64,000 bases of DNA from Sutcliffiella halmapala (GCF_002019665.1 NZ_KV917375.1:3547445-3611444), one strand, 5' to 3'. Shown: positions 22,320 to 31,589, numbered from the stretch's first letter. Program-made: numbers and translations. Notes: generated by a model not told the origin, from the sequence alone.

Positions 22320-23162
22320 ATGACTAATGAGGTACATAACCAAATAATTGGCAATAAATTGATAGAATCATATCTTGATATTTCTGAACGTATGCTAAAT
22401 GAAATTCAATTAACATATCCAGAAAACCCTCAATATCGTGATCCTGTAAATAAAGAGATGATAAAAGAAGTTTTCCATACCCTTATTAAGTTTATTGGAA
22501 ATTATGTAAAAGAATCGGAAAAAAGTTTACTAGATGAAGCTAAAAACTGGGGAGAATCTGTCGGTTTCATGTCAGTTCAGGCTGGCGGATCTTTAGAAGA
22601 TACTTTATCAAACATGACATTGTATAAAAAATCCCTTTGGATATTTATCCAAGAAGAGGGATCTAAATCTGGTATTCATTCTAAAAATTTAACTGAAATT
22701 TTCATTTGTATTGATGAAATATTCAATATAATTGTCTATGGGTTTAGTCACGCCTATACGGTAGCAACTGAACAAAAATTATTAGAAACACGTACTTCTT
22801 TTATCAGACTTTCGATTCCTATCGTTCCTTTATTTAAGGGCATGGGTATCTTACCTCTAGTTGGTGATATTGATGAATTAAGAGCAAGTATTTTGATTGA
22901 AGAAACCTTACAAAAAAGTAAAAACTTATCCATCAATAAGTTAATTATTGACTTCTCAGGTGTCTATAAATTAGATGAATCCGTTGTACATACATTGGAC
23001 TTGCTTATCCGCTCATTAAAACTAATTGGTATCACCCCAGTAATCACTGGCTTACGACCTGAATTAAGTCTTCAGTTTATCTCTACTGGTGTAAGCTTAA
23101 CAGATATACAAATTACAGGAACAATTGAACAAATTCTACAAGAAGGACAAATTAGTATATAA
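22320..23162 (+). CDS. RsbR-family STAS-domain protein lacking both phospho-threonines
   Basis: A 280-residue protein. An N-terminal helical RsbR-type sensor region (1-155) leads to a C-terminal STAS domain (about 165-275; PLVGDID and IIDFSGVYKLDESVV, LRPELSLQFISTGV). RsbR proteins scaffold the stressosome that controls SigB. In canonical RsbRA the kinase RsbT phosphorylates threonines in the GTIDT and VVDTMV contexts. Aligned by eye, both positions are glutamate here (E186 and E220). This may mimic permanent phosphorylation, or it may be a YtvA-like variant. No blue-light or haem motif was seen. RBS GTGAGG precedes ATG 22320. Confidence 0.82.
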   Translation: MTNEVHNQIIGNKLIESYLDISERMLNEIQLTYPENPQYRDPVNKEMIKEVFHTLIKFIGNYVKESEKSLLDEAKNWGESVGFMSVQAGGSLEDTLSNMTLYKKSLWIFIQEEGSKSGIHSKNLTEIFICIDEIFNIIVYGFSHAYTVATEQKLLETRTSFIRLSIPIVPLFKGMGILPLVGDIDELRASILIEETLQKSKNLSINKLIIDFSGVYKLDESVVHTLDLLIRSLKLIGITPVITGLRPELSLQFISTGVSLTDIQITGTIEQILQEGQISI

Positions 23163-23356
23163 TGAGTTGCGGTAATCGCAGCTCTTTTTATTTGGATCTG
23201 TTAAACGCCACTATTGATAGTCAAATATAACAAAGCCTTTTATTTTTGAAATGCATATTGTAATTTCAGATGTTATAAAGTATGATAATACTATCAACAA
23301 ACACAAAATACAGTACACACAACAAATAAAATAACTATATATAGTATTAATGCAAA

Positions 23357-23521
23357 AAAGGTGTCTAAACAAAGACTTAATAGGGAATCTGGTTTAAATC
23401 CAGAACTGTCCCCGCAACTGTAAGTGCAGACGAATTGATTCACCACTGTATACGAAGGCTTAACGGCTCTTATATGGGAAGGTTCAATGTAGGAAGAAGC
23501 ACAAGTCAGGAGACCTGCCTT
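23357..23521 (+). promoter_or_regulatory. Adenosylcobalamin riboswitch upstream of nrdAB
   Basis: B12-box features occur in order: GGTGTC, TTAATAGGGAATCTGGT, AAATCCAGAACTGTCCCCGC, AACTGTAA, CCACTG, ATGGGAAGG, and AGTCAGGAGACCTGCC. This is a full cobalamin aptamer. It is followed by the terminator at 23644-23671, so cobalamin should stop transcription of nrdAB. Confidence 0.95.
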
Positions 23522-23643
23522 TAGCGAGATGTTTCTTTTTCTTCGGGAGTTGAGATGATGAAACGATTTTAGAACAGTGAATTTTTCTTTCCTATGGTCT
23601 GTATGTAGGAATTAAGAGTCCCATTCTCTTCTACTATCGTTTG

Positions 23644-23671
23644 ATCCACTCAATTTCGAGTGGATTTTTTT
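23644..23671 (+). terminator. Cobalamin riboswitch terminator
   Basis: ATCCACTC (23644-23651) pairs with GAGTGGAT (23658-23665), followed by seven T. It lies 30 nt before the nrdA start and is the likely expression platform. Confidence 0.88.
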
Positions 23672-23700
23672 ATTTTTACAAGGAAACGGAGTTGAATGAG

Positions 23701-25947
23701 ATGACCACTTCAATAGTCAACGAAAATAAATATAAACAAGTATGTCTTCTTTGGACCACTGAAATATTAAAAGAATTTCCTCATTTACAAACAAATGATT
23801 TCAAAGAGAAAGCAATAAGAATAATTGAAAAACAAGAAAATTATCACATAACAGAAATCTTCCCACAGTTAATTCTAGAAGCGCTTAGTAGATTAACAGA
23901 AGAAGAACCTGATTGGACCTTTGTTGCAGAGAGATTTCTACTGAAGCAACTCTATCAAGAAGCATGTGCTACAAGAGGAACACAGAATCCGTATAGTAAT
24001 CTTTCTTTCCTCTTATCTTCTTTAGTGGAAGAAGGCATTTTTAACACGACCTTAATCGATTCTTACAGCAAGGAGGATATCCTTGAACTAGAAGCTGCTA
24101 TCGACCCTGATAAAGACAAGCTCTTCACATACATAGGGCTGAAAACATTAGCAGACCGCTACCTTACAAGAGATTATGCGAAGAAGCTCTGGGAACTTCC
24201 ACAGGAACGATTTATGATAATTGCAATGACTTTAATGTCAAAAGAAAAAGAAAATCGCCTTGAGCTTGTCAAAGAAGCATATTGGGCGCTTAGCAATTTA
24301 TATATGACGGTTGCTACTCCTACATTTTCTAACGCTGGGAAAAACTATGGACAACTTTCAAGTTGTTTTATTGATACGGTCGATGATAGTTTACAAGGTA
24401 TTTATGACAGCAACACAGATATCGCTAACCTTTCAAAATCTGGTGGAGGAATCGGTGTATACTTAGGAAAAATCCGAAGCAGAGGTAGTGATATTCGTGG
24501 ATTTAAGGGAGTATCTAGTGGTGTAATACCTTGGATGAAGCAATTAAACAATACTGCTGTAAGCGTCGATCAGCTCGGACAAAGAAAAGGCGCTATTTCC
24601 GTTTATTTAGATGTATGGCACAAGGACATCTTTTCTTTTCTCGATAGCAAGCTGAATAATGGCGATGAGAGAATGCGCACACATGATTTATTTAATGGCG
24701 TATGTATTCCTGATTTATTCATGGAACAAGTGGAAAGTCGTGGTGACTGGTATCTATTTGACCCTCATGAAATTAGAAATGTGATGGGATATTCATTAGA
24801 GGACTTTTTTGATGAAGAAAAAGGAGCTGGAACTTTCCGAGAGAAATATTGGGAATGTGTGAACCATCCTTCGTTACACAAGGAAAAAATTGCCGCAATT
24901 GATGTAATGAAAGGAATTATGCGCGGACAGCTTGAAACAGGTAGTCCATTTATGTTTTATCGTGATGAAGTAAACCGAATGAATCCAAATCATCATAAAG
25001 GCATGATTTACTGCACAAACTTATGTACAGAAATCACACAAAATCAGAGTCCCACTACAACTAAAGAACAATTTGTGGAAGATGGCTCCATCATTACCGT
25101 GAAAACACCCGGAGACTTTGTCGTGTGTAATCTCTCTTCCATTAATCTTGCTCGTGCTGTGACAGCCAAAGTTTTACAACGATTGATTAAAATCCAAGTT
25201 CGAATGCTCGACAATGTAATTGACTTAAATACAATTCCTGTACTACAAGCAAAATTGTCTAACGAGAAATATCGTGCTATTGGCTTAGGTACATTTGGAT
25301 GGCATCATCTTTTAGCTTTACAAGGTATTAAATGGGAGAGTGAGGAAGCTGTACGCTATGCTGATTCACTTTACAAAGAAATTGCTTATTATACGATTGC
25401 TTCTAGTGTCGATTTGGCAAAAGAAAAGGGCGCCTATCCAGTGTGTGAGGGCTCCGATTGGCAAACTGGAGAATACTTTAGGAAAAGAGGCTATCAATCA
25501 GACGAACTTTTCGATTGGGATACTTTAATGGCTGATATTGCTAGCACCGGAATTAGAAATGGTTATCTAATGGCAGTTGCTCCAAATGCTACTACTTCTA
25601 TCATTGCGGGCAGCACTGCTAGTATTGATCCTATCTTTTTAAAGGTTTACTCCGAAGAAAAGAAAGATTACAAGATACCTGTTACAGCTCCAGACTTAAA
25701 TGCTACGACAACATGGCTATATAAATCTGCTTATCATATCGATCAGCATTGGAGTATTGCCCAAAACGCAGCAAGACAAAAGCATATTGATCAAGCAATC
25801 TCTTTTAATTTGTATGTAACAAATGCCATAAAAGCAAAGGCGTTACTAGAATTACATTTAGATGCTTGGAAACAAGGCCTAAAAACGACGTATTATGTTC
25901 GATCTACCTCAAAAGAAGTAGAAGAATGTGATTCATGTGCAAGCTAA
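23701..25947 (+). CDS. nrdA: Class I ribonucleoside-diphosphate reductase, alpha subunit
   Basis: A 748-residue catalytic subunit reducing ribonucleotides to deoxyribonucleotides with a radical from NrdB. It has the active-site triad in CTNLCTEI, redox cysteines in LSSCFIDT and VVCNLSSINL, the paired tyrosines KTTYYVRS and a C-terminal CxxC (ECDSCAS). No ATP-cone is evident at the N-terminus, so dATP inhibition may be weak. ATG at 23701 follows ACGGAG; an upstream in-frame ATG falls in the terminator stem. No nrdI or nrdH adjoins, unlike class Ib operons. Confidence 0.92.
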   Translation: MTTSIVNENKYKQVCLLWTTEILKEFPHLQTNDFKEKAIRIIEKQENYHITEIFPQLILEALSRLTEEEPDWTFVAERFLLKQLYQEACATRGTQNPYSNLSFLLSSLVEEGIFNTTLIDSYSKEDILELEAAIDPDKDKLFTYIGLKTLADRYLTRDYAKKLWELPQERFMIIAMTLMSKEKENRLELVKEAYWALSNLYMTVATPTFSNAGKNYGQLSSCFIDTVDDSLQGIYDSNTDIANLSKSGGGIGVYLGKIRSRGSDIRGFKGVSSGVIPWMKQLNNTAVSVDQLGQRKGAISVYLDVWHKDIFSFLDSKLNNGDERMRTHDLFNGVCIPDLFMEQVESRGDWYLFDPHEIRNVMGYSLEDFFDEEKGAGTFREKYWECVNHPSLHKEKIAAIDVMKGIMRGQLETGSPFMFYRDEVNRMNPNHHKGMIYCTNLCTEITQNQSPTTTKEQFVEDGSIITVKTPGDFVVCNLSSINLARAVTAKVLQRLIKIQVRMLDNVIDLNTIPVLQAKLSNEKYRAIGLGTFGWHHLLALQGIKWESEEAVRYADSLYKEIAYYTIASSVDLAKEKGAYPVCEGSDWQTGEYFRKRGYQSDELFDWDTLMADIASTGIRNGYLMAVAPNATTSIIAGSTASIDPIFLKVYSEEKKDYKIPVTAPDLNATTTWLYKSAYHIDQHWSIAQNAARQKHIDQAISFNLYVTNAIKAKALLELHLDAWKQGLKTTYYVRSTSKEVEECDSCAS

Positions 25948-25965
25948 GCTATTAGGAGGAATATC

Positions 25966-27009
25966 ATGACCAAGACCCTTACTTCTCGTTTAATAATGGA
26001 TGCAACTGCCCCTAACCGCTCTACAAAGATTATTAATGGGCAAAGCTCCAATGTATTAAATTGGGATGATGTTGCCTTTTCATGGGCATACCCAAAATAC
26101 AAAAAAATGTTGTCAAACTTCTGGTCGCCATTTGAAATAAATATGGCACAGGATACGAAACAATTTCCAAATCTTTCAGAAAATGAACAAGAAGCCTTTT
26201 TAAAAATTATTGGCTTACTTGCATTATTAGATAGCATTCAAACAGATTACGCTGGAAAGGTAGCTGATTACTTAACAGATTCCAGCTTAAATGCGCTTAT
26301 GATTATGCTTGCACAACAGGAAGTGATTCATAACCATTCCTATTCTTATGTATTATCTAGTCTTGTCTCTCGCTCTAAGCAAGAAGAAGTATTTGAGTAC
26401 TGGCGAACAGAGCCGACCTTAAGAAAGAGAAATGACTTTATTACTAACGGATACGCAGCCTTTGCAGAAGATCCTAATGTAGAAAGTTTCCTTAAATCAA
26501 TTGTTTACGACGTCATTCTAGAAGGTTTGTTCTTCTATTCCGGCTTCGCATTTTTCTACCACTTAGCACGTAATCAAAAAATGGTTGCTTCTAGTACCAT
26601 GATTAATTACATCAATCGAGATGAACAAATTCATGTAGATTTATTCGTGAAAATTTTCAAAGAAGTGCTTGTAGAATATCCGGAATACAATACAGCTGAA
26701 TTGAAATCTTTCGTAGAAGAAACAATTGTTCATGCAGCTGAACTCGAAATTGAGTGGGCTCGACATATCCTAGGGGACAAAATAACTGGGATTGATATAG
26801 AGGACGTAGAAAGCTATATTAAATTTTATGCAAATGTTAGAAGTAATCAACTAGGATTTGACCGACCTTTTGAAGGATATCGAACCAATCCTTTAAAATG
26901 GATTAAGGCTTACGAAGAAGTTGACTTAGGAAAATCAGACTTTTTCGAGCAAAAATCACGTCAATATACGAAGGTTAATGTCGTGGATAACGGATTTGAC
27001 GAACTATAA
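25966..27009 (+). CDS. nrdB: Class I ribonucleotide reductase, beta (radical) subunit
   Basis: A 347-residue ferritin-like protein holding the dimetal-tyrosyl radical. Ligands visible: D89 (LLDSIQ), E119 and H122 (QQEVIHNHSY), a glutamate in ILEGLFFYSGF, and E/H in RDEQIH. The radical tyrosine is Y126 with the E-x2-H-x3-Y spacing of E. coli NrdB. Start ATG follows TAGGAGG, 18 nt after nrdA. It is co-transcribed with nrdA under the cobalamin riboswitch. Confidence 0.93.
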   Translation: MTKTLTSRLIMDATAPNRSTKIINGQSSNVLNWDDVAFSWAYPKYKKMLSNFWSPFEINMAQDTKQFPNLSENEQEAFLKIIGLLALLDSIQTDYAGKVADYLTDSSLNALMIMLAQQEVIHNHSYSYVLSSLVSRSKQEEVFEYWRTEPTLRKRNDFITNGYAAFAEDPNVESFLKSIVYDVILEGLFFYSGFAFFYHLARNQKMVASSTMINYINRDEQIHVDLFVKIFKEVLVEYPEYNTAELKSFVEETIVHAAELEIEWARHILGDKITGIDIEDVESYIKFYANVRSNQLGFDRPFEGYRTNPLKWIKAYEEVDLGKSDFFEQKSRQYTKVNVVDNGFDEL

Positions 27010-27020
27010 AAACATACAGT

Positions 27021-27055
27021 AAGCCGTGAAGAGACAAATTTCTTCACGGCTTTTT
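27021..27055 (+). terminator. Terminator of nrdAB
   Basis: AAGCCGTGAAGA (27021-27032) pairs with TCTTCACGGCTT (27041-27052), then T-rich. Confidence 0.9.
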
Positions 27056-27070
27056 CCATTTAAACTAAGA

Positions 27071-27331
27071 CTACCAAACTGGATAAAAGAAAAGAGACAC
27101 ACAAAGATAAAGAAAACCTAAAACTAAATAACCTATGTATCGCTGCTTACGTGTTAACCATACTTCAAATCCCCGTAGCAAAAATGCACCACTCACTAAC
27201 CAAAACATCCAGCCTAAGAAGTGAGTGTTTTCAGTATATACACCCACTCCCCCTAGAACTAGACCTGAGAAGAATAACATAAATTGCAAGATAACAAATG
27301 GTTTATTTCGAGATTTAATATCTTTAAACAT
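27071..27331 (-). CDS. Small membrane protein (86 aa)
   Basis: An 86-residue protein with three predicted hydrophobic helices (about 12-30, 37-55 and 66-84), a short basic N-terminus and a loop with TRKQR. GGGGGA precedes ATG 27331. Family not recognised. It ends convergently with nrdB and probably has its own short transcript. Confidence 0.75.
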   Translation of the reverse strand: MFKDIKSRNKPFVILQFMLFFSGLVLGGVGVYTENTHFLGWMFWLVSGAFLLRGFEVWLTRKQRYIGYLVLGFLYLCVSLFFYPVW

Positions 27332-27463
27332 CCACTATTCCCCCTTAAATCCTATCTTTATTTTAGCAGAATTTTTAGAGAATGGGAGAGAACCCCTCAC
27401 TTCATGAATAACTAAAAAACCCCCACAGCACATCACTCCATGCCGCAGGGAATAACCTTTCCT

Positions 27464-29113
27464 TTACTTTTTCCGATAAAACACCCGTGATGCAACTAAA
27501 CCAATCACACCAAGAACGATAAATAATAAAGCTCTAAATTGAATCGGAATAAATGGGAGATCAAGTAGAATCAGCTTCACAAGCGTTAGCACAAGTAAAC
27601 CTACTCCAATATATTTTGCCAAGTTAAATCTCTTCCACATTCCAATTACAATCGTTATAACTGCTTGTGTAATCCAGGCAAAGCTTAGCCATATAGTTTG
27701 CGTTTCATATGGTAATCCATCTGTAGCGGCCATTGTAAACTGGGAGACAAAGACTAAAGATAGGAAGGTGAAAATTAAGCCTCCTATCGTTAAAGCTTTA
27801 AACTTGTTCTCCTTACTACCTTGCCATACTATCCAGATGCCAACTATAAATGTGGCAAGTAGGACCAACCACTGTAGTGATTCGATTGACCAAGGATCTT
27901 GTATGGATGAGAAGAAAACCATAGACATTCCTACAAAATAGATAAATCCAGCAAAAACTTTATTAAAGATGCTATCATATTTTACCGCAATAAAGAAGGA
28001 AGCCACCCCTTGTATTAACAATAACACTGCGATGATATCCTCATGAACAAAATGGAAGATGAAAAGGAATAAATATAATAATCCACTTGTCGCGAGGACA
28101 TCTATTTTCCTCTTATCGTACTTCCATAAATAGGATAGTACTCCATATGTGGCAAGCCCCAACAATAGAAATAAGGTGACTGAAAGACTCAGATAAACAC
28201 TATCCACCCACCAGTAGGTGATAAGAGCACTACTGAATACCGTCACAGCCTGTACTTTCCTAAACAGCTTGGTAGTTAGGAAAAAATATAAAATGACTGC
28301 ATGCTGTATGATAATCGATGTTGCAAGTAAAAACGCTTGATCGATATTAGGCGAAAACCCATAATACAGAATCAATGTACTATTTAATAGCACAAATGAT
28401 GTGACATACAAGTAGATAAATCGCTGTTGAATTGCTAAATATAAAAATACAAGAAACAAGATTGTTTCATACCCGACAAAAACATAGATAGAGGGATTGC
28501 TACTCTCAATTAAGAATGGAACAAGAAAGCCTCCAACTACACTTATCATTGCTAAAGCTTGAGATTTAAAGCGAACAGTTAGCCATGCTCCGCCTACAAC
28601 CCAAAGAATCTGAAGGACAAAGGCTATGGTAGGTCCCACCATCCCATACAAACTATGCATCGCAAAGGTTGCTAAAATGAGAATCGCGATTCCTCCGCCT
28701 AATAACACCTGTCCTAATACTTCTCGTTTCTGATTCATTTGTTTGTAACCAATTAAGAGGAAACCCATTGAAGTAAGATACCCCAGTCCAATTTTCACAA
28801 AGTCGTTTAACCAACCATAGTCAGATGCTGCTTTGAAGCCCCAAATTACTCCTATTATGAAAACAAAAATAAAGACACGTGGCAGCCATGTTTGCAAGAG
28901 AATCTTTTCCCAATCCCTTGGTTCCACGCTTTCTTGTTGTGCAACATCATTAACAATTAATTTTTCCTTGGAAGCGAAAGATTGTTGCGTGGATGCTTTT
29001 CTAACGTTAGGTGTAGCTTCTAAATTCTGTACTTTTGCTCGTAATGTAGAAACTTCTTCTTCTAGTTGATGCATTCTCTCTTCCAACGCTTTGATTTTTT
29101 GATTCTGCTCCAA
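27464..29113 (-). CDS. Polytopic membrane protein, DUF2339 type
   Basis: About 549 residues. The N-terminal cytoplasmic region has a coiled coil (QNQKIKALEERMHQLEEEV and on to VQNLE) and a polar linker. Some sixteen to eighteen membrane helices follow, with EVLGQVLLGGGIAILILATF typical of DUF2339 proteins. The TTG at 29113 is preferred because GGGGTGAGG is correctly spaced; an ATG at 29170 extends the frame but overlaps the likely transcription start. The function of this family is unknown to me. Confidence 0.72.
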   Translation of the reverse strand: MEQNQKIKALEERMHQLEEEVSTLRAKVQNLEATPNVRKASTQQSFASKEKLIVNDVAQQESVEPRDWEKILLQTWLPRVFIFVFIIGVIWGFKAASDYGWLNDFVKIGLGYLTSMGFLLIGYKQMNQKREVLGQVLLGGGIAILILATFAMHSLYGMVGPTIAFVLQILWVVGGAWLTVRFKSQALAMISVVGGFLVPFLIESSNPSIYVFVGYETILFLVFLYLAIQQRFIYLYVTSFVLLNSTLILYYGFSPNIDQAFLLATSIIIQHAVILYFFLTTKLFRKVQAVTVFSSALITYWWVDSVYLSLSVTLFLLLGLATYGVLSYLWKYDKRKIDVLATSGLLYLFLFIFHFVHEDIIAVLLLIQGVASFFIAVKYDSIFNKVFAGFIYFVGMSMVFFSSIQDPWSIESLQWLVLLATFIVGIWIVWQGSKENKFKALTIGGLIFTFLSLVFVSQFTMAATDGLPYETQTIWLSFAWITQAVITIVIGMWKRFNLAKYIGVGLLVLTLVKLILLDLPFIPIQFRALLFIVLGVIGLVASRVFYRKK

Positions 29114-29171
29114 TATCCTCACCCCATTTTCAAGACAATTGCACCCGTTTTGGTAAATAACACCATACATT

Positions 29172-29200
29172 CATCTTACTATGAGAAATTCACCTGTCAA
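29172..29200 (-). promoter_or_regulatory. Promoter of the DUF2339 gene
   Basis: Minus-strand TTGACA (29200-29195), 17 nt, AAGATG (29177-29172), or TAAGAT at 16 nt. It supports translation from the TTG at 29113. Confidence 0.5.
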
Positions 29201-29203
29201 CAA

Positions 29204-29983
29204 TTAGAATAAATCAAAATGTTGTAGGACGATGATAGCTATACCTAATATCCAAACATAGACTGCAAAGGTGCGTAGCGAATGTTTTTTCAAATAATTA
29301 ATCATCCATTTTACCGCGAAATATCCGAATAGGCAGGAAGATAATATTCCAATTACTAATGCAAATAGTGAGATATCCTCGCGCCCTACTTGAGCAACCT
29401 CGACTGTTTGCAAAAACACTGCCCCTGCAATTGCTGGAGTGGATAAAAGAAAGGAAAAGTACGCTGCCGTTTCCCGGTCCAATTTTCGAAACAAACCAGC
29501 AACTATGGTAAGTCCGGACCGAGAAATTGCTGGAAATATTGCTGCCGCTTGAAAAGAACCAATAAAAAGTGCATCTTTCCAAGAAATGTCCTCCATTTTC
29601 TTAGCACCTTGTTTAATAGAGTCAGCGAACCACAGAAAAGCACCAGTGATTAAAAATTCCCAGCCAATTGTTACTCCGGATTTCGAAATTTCTTCAAAAT
29701 AGTCCTTAAAGGTTAGACCAATTACAACGGCTGGAATTGTTCCAATAATTAAAAGAAAAGTGAGTTTATGAAAAGGATTACGAATGATTTTTGCGAATTC
29801 TTCCCTATAAAAGTACAAGACAGCAATTAAAGTACCAAAATGCAACATGGTATCTAGTAATAGACCTGCCTCTTCCAAGCCAAATAAATTTCTACCTAAG
29901 TATAAATGGCCCGTACTCGATATAGGCAAAAACTCTGTTAACCCTTGGATAATCCCTAGTATAAAGGCTTCTAACTTTGACAA
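29204..29983 (-). CDS. uppP: Undecaprenyl-diphosphatase UppP (BacA family), copy 1
   Basis: A 259-residue membrane enzyme that removes phosphate from undecaprenyl diphosphate, regenerating the carrier lipid for wall synthesis; overproduction can give bacitracin tolerance. Family motifs are Q13-G-L-T-E17, SSTGH (22-26) and PAISRSGLT, with about eight helices. The gene starts 18 nt after the DedA-family gene, so the two are probably one operon. The pairing is suggestive because some DedA proteins flip undecaprenyl phosphate. Confidence 0.93.
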   Translation of the reverse strand: MSKLEAFILGIIQGLTEFLPISSTGHLYLGRNLFGLEEAGLLLDTMLHFGTLIAVLYFYREEFAKIIRNPFHKLTFLLIIGTIPAVVIGLTFKDYFEEISKSGVTIGWEFLITGAFLWFADSIKQGAKKMEDISWKDALFIGSFQAAAIFPAISRSGLTIVAGLFRKLDRETAAYFSFLLSTPAIAGAVFLQTVEVAQVGREDISLFALVIGILSSCLFGYFAVKWMINYLKKHSLRTFAVYVWILGIAIIVLQHFDLF

Positions 29984-30001
29984 TTTAATTCTTCCTCCTT
30001 T

Positions 30002-30586
30002 CTATCCACGTTTACGATCAAACACAAAATACGTTATAGCTCCTAAAATAAGTAAAATCATCATAGGAACAATTAAAGGCTGTGCCACTTGTTTGATTTC
30101 ACGCCAATTTTCTCCAAGCTGAAAGCCTATAAATAAGAATAAAATAGTCCATGGAATCACTGCTGCAATCGTGTATAGTAAAAACGGCAAGAATCGCATC
30201 TTAGCAATACCAGCAGGAATGGAAATCGCATGACGCACAACTGGAATAAAACGTGCTGTGAAAATCACAATTGGTCCGTAATTCTGAAACCACTTCTCCG
30301 ATAAATCAAGATGCTTTGGGTGAATGAAGATATACTTCCCATACTTTTCTAAAAAAGGTCTTCCTCCATAGCTACCTGCCCAATACAAAAAAAGCTGAGC
30401 TAGCGTTCCACCAACTACTCCCGCTAAAGCAGCACTGAAGAAGCCCACTTCTCCTCGAGCTATTAAATACCCACCATAGCCAAGGACAATTTCACTTGGA
30501 ATAATCTCTATCATTAATCCGAGTGCAATCCCTAGCACACCTAATCCAGTAAATAGTTCAAAAACAGTAAGAAAAAATTGCTCCAT
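30002..30586 (-). CDS. DedA-family membrane protein, candidate polyprenyl-phosphate flippase
   Basis: A 194-residue DedA/SNARE-associated membrane protein. The N-terminal acidic re-entrant segment (MIEIIPSEIVLGYGGY), GGRPFLEKYGKY, FQNYGPIVIFTARFIPVVRHA and ISIPAGIAKM are hallmark elements including functional Glu and Arg residues. Members such as UptA recycle undecaprenyl phosphate across the membrane. Its operonic position before uppP supports that role here. Ligand specificity cannot be read from sequence. Confidence 0.87.
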   Translation of the reverse strand: MEQFFLTVFELFTGLGVLGIALGLMIEIIPSEIVLGYGGYLIARGEVGFFSAALAGVVGGTLAQLFLYWAGSYGGRPFLEKYGKYIFIHPKHLDLSEKWFQNYGPIVIFTARFIPVVRHAISIPAGIAKMRFLPFLLYTIAAVIPWTILFLFIGFQLGENWREIKQVAQPLIVPMMILLILGAITYFVFDRKRG

Positions 30587-30785
30587 CTATATCGCCTCTT
30601 TTTGGAATGTTGTCCCTACCAATGTATGAGAGCAAGTCCATGAAAAGCACAGAAAAAAAGGAAGAAAATTAGGGAAATATGTTTCACTAAAATCCCCTAA
30701 TTTTTTCGAGTGAAAATAAAGGAATATGAAGTAAATTGTCGAATACTATTGAGGATTGTCTAATAAATTTGTGAGGTGAATGGTT

Positions 30786-31139
30786 ATGAAGAAATTATTC
30801 TTTCTATCCATATTCCTCCTTTTTCTTACTGCCTGTGGCCAAGCTCCAGAAATCCAGGAACGATTCTCCTATTTGGAAGTAGTGGATCATCAAGAAGATG
30901 CATCTCTGTCAGAAATTGAAGATATTGACCTAATACTAAGATCAGGTGAAGTAATTGTAGGGCTTGAAAATGCAAACGAAGCATATTCTCGATACAATTT
31001 TGAACAAACCCCTGCTTATGTCATTTTTGAATACACTGGTTACCTGACAGATGATATGATTTTGTTTACCTATGAACAAGAAGAAGCCATCACACACCTT
31101 GAACAGTTAATACAACAGCAAAAAGAAAAAGAGGAATAA
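30786..31139 (+). CDS. Small putative lipoprotein (117 aa)
   Basis: A 117-residue product with a short signal peptide and lipobox (FLLFLTAC at about 13-17), so Cys17 would be lipid-modified and the protein held on the outer membrane face. The mature part is acidic and ends in a Gln/Lys/Glu-rich helix. ATG at 30786 is best spaced from GAGGTG; ATG at 30780 is too close. Family not recognised. Confidence 0.78.
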   Translation: MKKLFFLSIFLLFLTACGQAPEIQERFSYLEVVDHQEDASLSEIEDIDLILRSGEVIVGLENANEAYSRYNFEQTPAYVIFEYTGYLTDDMILFTYEQEEAITHLEQLIQQQKEKEE

Positions 31140-31143
31140 ATAA

Positions 31144-31195
31144 AGTCGGCCGCAGAACGAAACGTATACTTTTCGTTTTCTGCGGCTCGACTTTT
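31144..31195 (+). terminator. Terminator after the small lipoprotein gene
   Basis: GTCGGCCGCAGAA and TTCTGCGGCTCGAC form a long stem with an additional CGAAA/TTTCG inner stem, followed by T5. Confidence 0.88.
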
Positions 31196-31224
31196 TACAT
31201 TAAATTATTATGCGGCTCAAAATG

Positions 31225-31385
31225 AAAGCGGTTACTTCAAGTTAACTCGTCCTCCTCTATTAGATTTGGGTGCACGGCTTGCGACTCAGACTGGCACTCT
31301 GAGGGCGACTCCCAAGACTGCCCGCGATCGCTGCCACCTGAGCTGAGGCACGGAAATCTACAGGATGTTCAAAGAGGCCACCGTA
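31225..31385. repeat. Degenerate GC-rich repeat remnant
   Basis: A GC-rich tract (about 31268-31360) in AT-rich surroundings. GTGCACGGCTTGCGACTC and GGCACGGAAATCTACAGG resemble the arms of the repeat core at 3180-3250 (TTGCACGGAAATCAATAGCGG region). Ends are not conserved. It is probably a decayed relative of the dispersed elements elsewhere in the window. Confidence 0.35.
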
Positions 31386-31475
31386 TTTTCAGTGTAGCTT
31401 ACTGTTAAAAGTACTTTGTAATCCAAAATAAAAATAGACTTAAACTAAATACTTTCTTTACTCAGGAGGGTTAAT

Positions 31476-31589
31476 ATGGGGAAACTTTGCTTTGGATCAT
31501 ATTGTATAGGATATGACTTGCTAGCAATTACAATTATTTGCTTCATTATTTTATATATCGGTTATCGGTTTCTTGGCCATGAAGATTAA
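31476..31589 (+). CDS. Small membrane peptide (37 aa)
   Basis: A 37-codon ORF with strong Shine-Dalgarno (CAGGAGGG) and ATG at 31476. The product has a polar start with two Cys (GKLCFGSYCIGY) and one membrane helix (LLAITIICFIILYIGY), and ends FLGHED. It is consistent with a real single-pass small protein. No homologue recalled; function unknown. Confidence 0.5.
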   Translation: MGKLCFGSYCIGYDLLAITIICFIILYIGYRFLGHED

